Origin: Clostridia bacterium
Lineage (GTDB): Bacteria; Bacillota; Clostridia; Christensenellales; Aristaeellaceae
Assembly: GCA_017469605.1 (NCBI GenBank)
Contig: JAFUGB010000037.1
Span: forward strand, 1-5,102
DNA length: 5,102 nt
Reading direction: 5' to 3'
Shown here: positions 4,802 to 5,102 of the stretch, piece by piece
Layout: every line of letters begins with the position of its first letter
How positions within the stretch are numbered: the first letter of the stretch is position 1
Notes under the pieces: model-generated
What the model saw: only the letters and a program-made list of their open reading frames with translations
Told to the model about the DNA's origin: nothing
Database searches by the model: none
Program-made: the position numbers and the translations under genes

Positions 4802-5102
4802 ATGAAACGAACGGCGAATAGATGTCTGAGTATCCTGCTGGTGTTGGCGCTGGTGCTGATGCTTGGAATCACCACGGCGATGGCGGAAACAACAATCAAT
4901 ACTGTATCCGTTACAGGAATCGTTGAACCGCAGGTAGGCAATCATCCAAGCCAAAGCATCACTCTGCCTGACAACATTCAGCTGGATTCCATTAGGCCTG
5001 AGGTCATTTGGTATTCCTATTCATCGGTGAGCGCAAATGGGAATCCAAATGTCGATAAGGTTCTTACCTCCAGCGATGTTTTTCAGGAGGGAACGAAATA
5101 CG
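4802..5102 (+). CDS. Secreted protein with signal peptide, probably Ig-like surface protein (5' end, partial)
   Basis: ATG 4802 lies 9 nt after GGGAGG (4787-4792). One hundred codons are visible before the window ends, with no stop. Residues 1-29 form a classic Sec signal peptide: a basic start MKRTANR, a hydrophobic core ILLVLALVLMLGI and a cleavage site after TTAMA. The mature part (SVTGIVEPQVGNHPSQ, then EVIWYSYSS and DVFQEGTKY) has the rhythm of a beta-rich Ig-like repeat seen in large clostridial cell-surface proteins, where V/I-W-Y and F-x-x-G-T-x-Y are typical strand positions. No catalytic motif or anchor is visible in this part. The gene follows the regulator gene and has the same promoter box as the signalling operon, so it is a likely target of that system. 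The total length is unknown. Confidence 0.8.
   Translation, partial: MKRTANRCLSILLVLALVLMLGITTAMAETTINTVSVTGIVEPQVGNHPSQSITLPDNIQLDSIRPEVIWYSYSSVSANGNPNVDKVLTSSDVFQEGTKY

Noticed and set aside
4366..4941. Minus-strand open frame of 191 codons crossing the regulator end, terminator and next gene start
   Set aside because: It runs across a terminator, a promoter and a signal peptide coded on the other strand, and shows no domain.

Overview
The window looks like chromosomal DNA from a gut-type, moderately GC-rich anaerobic Firmicute (class Clostridia, possibly Oscillospiraceae-like). This rests on a carboxyltransferase/oxaloacetate decarboxylase alpha tail of clostridial type, strong AAGGAGG-type ribosome binding sites, T-rich intrinsic terminators, and a two-component system of the 7TM-sensor/NarL style common in this group. 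The taxonomic call is inference only.

Layout, all real genes on the + strand. Bases 1-359 are the 3' end of an oxaloacetate decarboxylase alpha / pyruvate carboxylase subunit B gene. Bases 360-1025 hold no convincing protein gene but are rich in structure: a perfect 12-bp hairpin (420-446), a multi-branched inverted-repeat element (485-649), three small hairpins (693-765), a possible small RNA unit, an intrinsic terminator (871-915) and then a promoter (925-974). Bases 1026-4533 form one tight operon. It encodes a 7TM sensor protein broken by a frameshift near 1924-1942 (locus 1026-2646), a membrane histidine kinase with H, N and G boxes (2643-3914, ATGA overlap with the sensor), and a REC + LuxR-type HTH response regulator (3904-4533, 11-bp overlap with the kinase). 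A terminator (4552-4584) closes the operon. A second promoter (4589-4638) and a leader of about 157 nt with several small hairpins then lead into a secreted protein with a clear signal peptide (4802 to the window end), probably an Ig-like surface protein.

The most interesting observation is that the promoter of the signalling operon and the promoter of the secreted-protein gene share one unusual architecture. Both have GAAAAACT, 4 nt, TTTTTGAGGGGG, exactly 20 nt, then TATAAT. The first part contains an inverted repeat (AAAAA-N6-TTTTT). Neither promoter has a normal -35 box. The simplest reading is that this is the binding site of the response regulator encoded between them, so the system activates itself and its neighbouring surface-protein gene. 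The sensor gene is frameshifted in this copy. Restoring one base gives exactly 540 codons across the locus, so a sequencing error, a recent mutation or phase variation are all possible.
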